Origin: Erythrobacter donghaensis
Lineage (GTDB): Bacteria > Pseudomonadota > Alphaproteobacteria > Sphingomonadales > Sphingomonadaceae
NCBI RefSeq assembly: GCF_001557325.1
Contig: NZ_LSJS01000072.1
Location: 1-30,728 of the forward strand
Length of the DNA: 30,728 bases
Reading direction: 5' to 3'
The translations under genes and the position numbers were made by a program. A model generated the notes under the pieces. That model was not told the origin of the DNA and did not search any database. It saw only the letters and a program-made list of their open reading frames with translations. How positions within the stretch are numbered: position 1 is the first letter of the stretch; every line of letters begins with the position of its first letter. Below are positions 30,337-30,728 of this stretch, piece after piece.

Positions 30337-30420
30337 TTACACGATGAACGTGTTGAACGCGGTGCCGCTGAGCGCAACGGCGAGCAGCAGGGCGACGGCC
30401 TTTTCGCTGATCATGGTCAT
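30337..30420 (-). CDS. 27-residue single-span membrane microprotein
   Basis: Reads MTMISEKAVALLLAVALSG and then TAFNTFIV before a TAA; an internal ATG at 30414 would give 25 residues. A short charged start (SEK) precedes about 17 hydrophobic residues, so a single membrane span or a signal-like peptide is expected. AGGGAAC stands about eight bases before the ATG. Codon use is GC3-rich like real genes here. Upstream on the same strand lie two shared-loop hairpins and a palindrome, so it has an elaborate leader. No family is recognised. It could be a membrane microprotein, a leader peptide or a type I toxin-like peptide; none can be chosen from sequence alone. Confidence 0.5.
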   Translation of the reverse strand: MTMISEKAVALLLAVALSGTAFNTFIV

Positions 30421-30452
30421 GGTTCTGGTTCCCTGTTCTGTTGTGGTTGGGT

Positions 30453-30491
30453 GGCCCGGACGTTCAGGGGGGGAGAGGGAGCATCCGGGCC
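30453..30491 (-). ncRNA. Hairpin 1 with C-rich (G-rich) loop
   Basis: GGCCCGGA (30453-30460) pairs with TCCGGGCC (30484-30491), with one further pair after a mismatch. The loop on the plus strand is TTCAGGGGGGGAGAGGG; on the minus strand it is C-rich and contains CCTCTCCCCCCC, resembling an anti-Shine-Dalgarno. It lies 33 bases upstream of the microprotein start. The RNA type is inferred from structure only. Confidence 0.4.
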
Positions 30492-30520
30492 GAGCATGAT
30501 GTAGAAACAGTGAAGCAACA

Positions 30521-30542
30521 TTCAATCTCACTGGAGATTGAA
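30521..30542. promoter_or_regulatory. Perfect 9-base palindrome, possible operator
   Basis: TTCAATCTC, ACTG, GAGATTGAA: two perfect 9-base arms with a 4-base centre, in an AT-richer patch. On the minus strand it overlaps a possible promoter (TTGAAT, 16 bases, TACATC) pointing toward hairpin 1 and the microprotein. It could be a repressor site or simply a hairpin. Confidence 0.4.
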
Positions 30543-30615
30543 AAGAATTCATCACCGCAATCGAAATGGGCAATCATCCGTTGCGACGCATCCGAGGCGC
30601 CGGGCCGCGCGGCTC

Positions 30616-30663
30616 GAGACGCGGCCACCAGTTCAGGGGGGGGGAGGGCGGTGGCCGCGTCTC
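30616..30663. ncRNA. Hairpin 2 with the same G-rich/C-rich loop
   Basis: A perfect 14-base stem: GAGACGCGGCCACC (30616-30629) pairs with GGTGGCCGCGTCTC (30650-30663). The 20-base loop contains TTCAGGGGGGGGGAGGG, nearly identical to the loop of hairpin 1 although the stems are unrelated. It is followed by TTTCG on the plus strand. Apart from these hairpins and the palindrome, 30421-30728 shows no gene. Near the window end a further AGCAGGGGGAGAGC may be the loop of a third, truncated copy. Confidence 0.45.
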
Positions 30664-30728
30664 TTTCGCTGCGTGCCGGGCGCTTGGCCAGGCAGTGACC
30701 GGTGGGGGAGGCCCAGCAGGGGGAGAGC

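Noticed and set aside
30397..30420. Resemblance of ATGACCATGATCA in the microprotein to the start of E. coli lacZ (vector contamination)
   Set aside because: The match ends after about 12 bases, the following codons differ, and the surrounding DNA is native-looking GC-rich sequence.

Overview
The window is GC-rich, densely coding DNA with alphaproteobacterial gene content. GlnD, an alphaproteobacterial-type GyrB with a long insert before its C-terminus, an NDUFAF7-family methyltransferase next to lgt, a sphingomonad-style TonB-dependent receptor and a leucine-degradation cluster together point to Sphingomonadales, probably Erythrobacteraceae. This is inferred from protein content; no rRNA is present. 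I see no tRNA, rRNA, CRISPR array, transposase or phage gene. It reads as a chromosomal, mostly housekeeping segment with a few odd accessory patches.

Layout. 1-1276 (minus): the 5' part of ftsK and a ThiE/TenI-like gene, divergent from a yggS PLP-homeostasis gene. 2040-4768 (minus): a TonB-dependent receptor whose signal-peptide region looks frameshifted. 4879-9364 (minus): glnD and a CoA-ligase-like enzyme, divergent from lgt (9543). Lgt overlaps or abuts a remarkable 699-codon gene, in which about 300 residues of uninterrupted Ala/Glu/Arg/Lys helix are fused to an NDUFAF7/MidA-type methyltransferase. A DUF2147 protein follows. 12892-13240: a small GIY-YIG nuclease gene sits exactly between two inverted copies of a REP-like palindrome, and the repeats supply the C-terminal codons of both the nuclease and the neighbouring transporter. 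13196-15552 (minus): a two-gene osmoprotectant-type ABC importer (ATPase plus fused permease/binding protein).

15669-20385 (plus): isovaleryl-CoA dehydrogenase, a PhnA-like protein without its zinc ribbon, a methyltransferase-fold protein and methylcrotonyl-CoA carboxylase beta (leucine catabolism), then two small unknown genes separated by a degenerate copy of the mccB 3' end. 20496-22686 (plus): an acyltransferase, a DUF1295 membrane protein and a TetR regulator. 22683-27755 (minus): gyrB followed by an AI-2E-family membrane protein, an M50-like peptidase and an NTF2-like protein. 27852-30265: a PIG-L deacetylase divergent from a second CoA ligase. 30266-30728: a gene-poor end with a 27-residue membrane microprotein and two hairpins that have unrelated stems but nearly the same G-rich (C-rich on the other strand) loop.

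The items I would look at first are the REP-flanked GIY-YIG unit, the helix-methyltransferase fusion, the shared-loop hairpins upstream of the microprotein, and the duplicated mccB tail.
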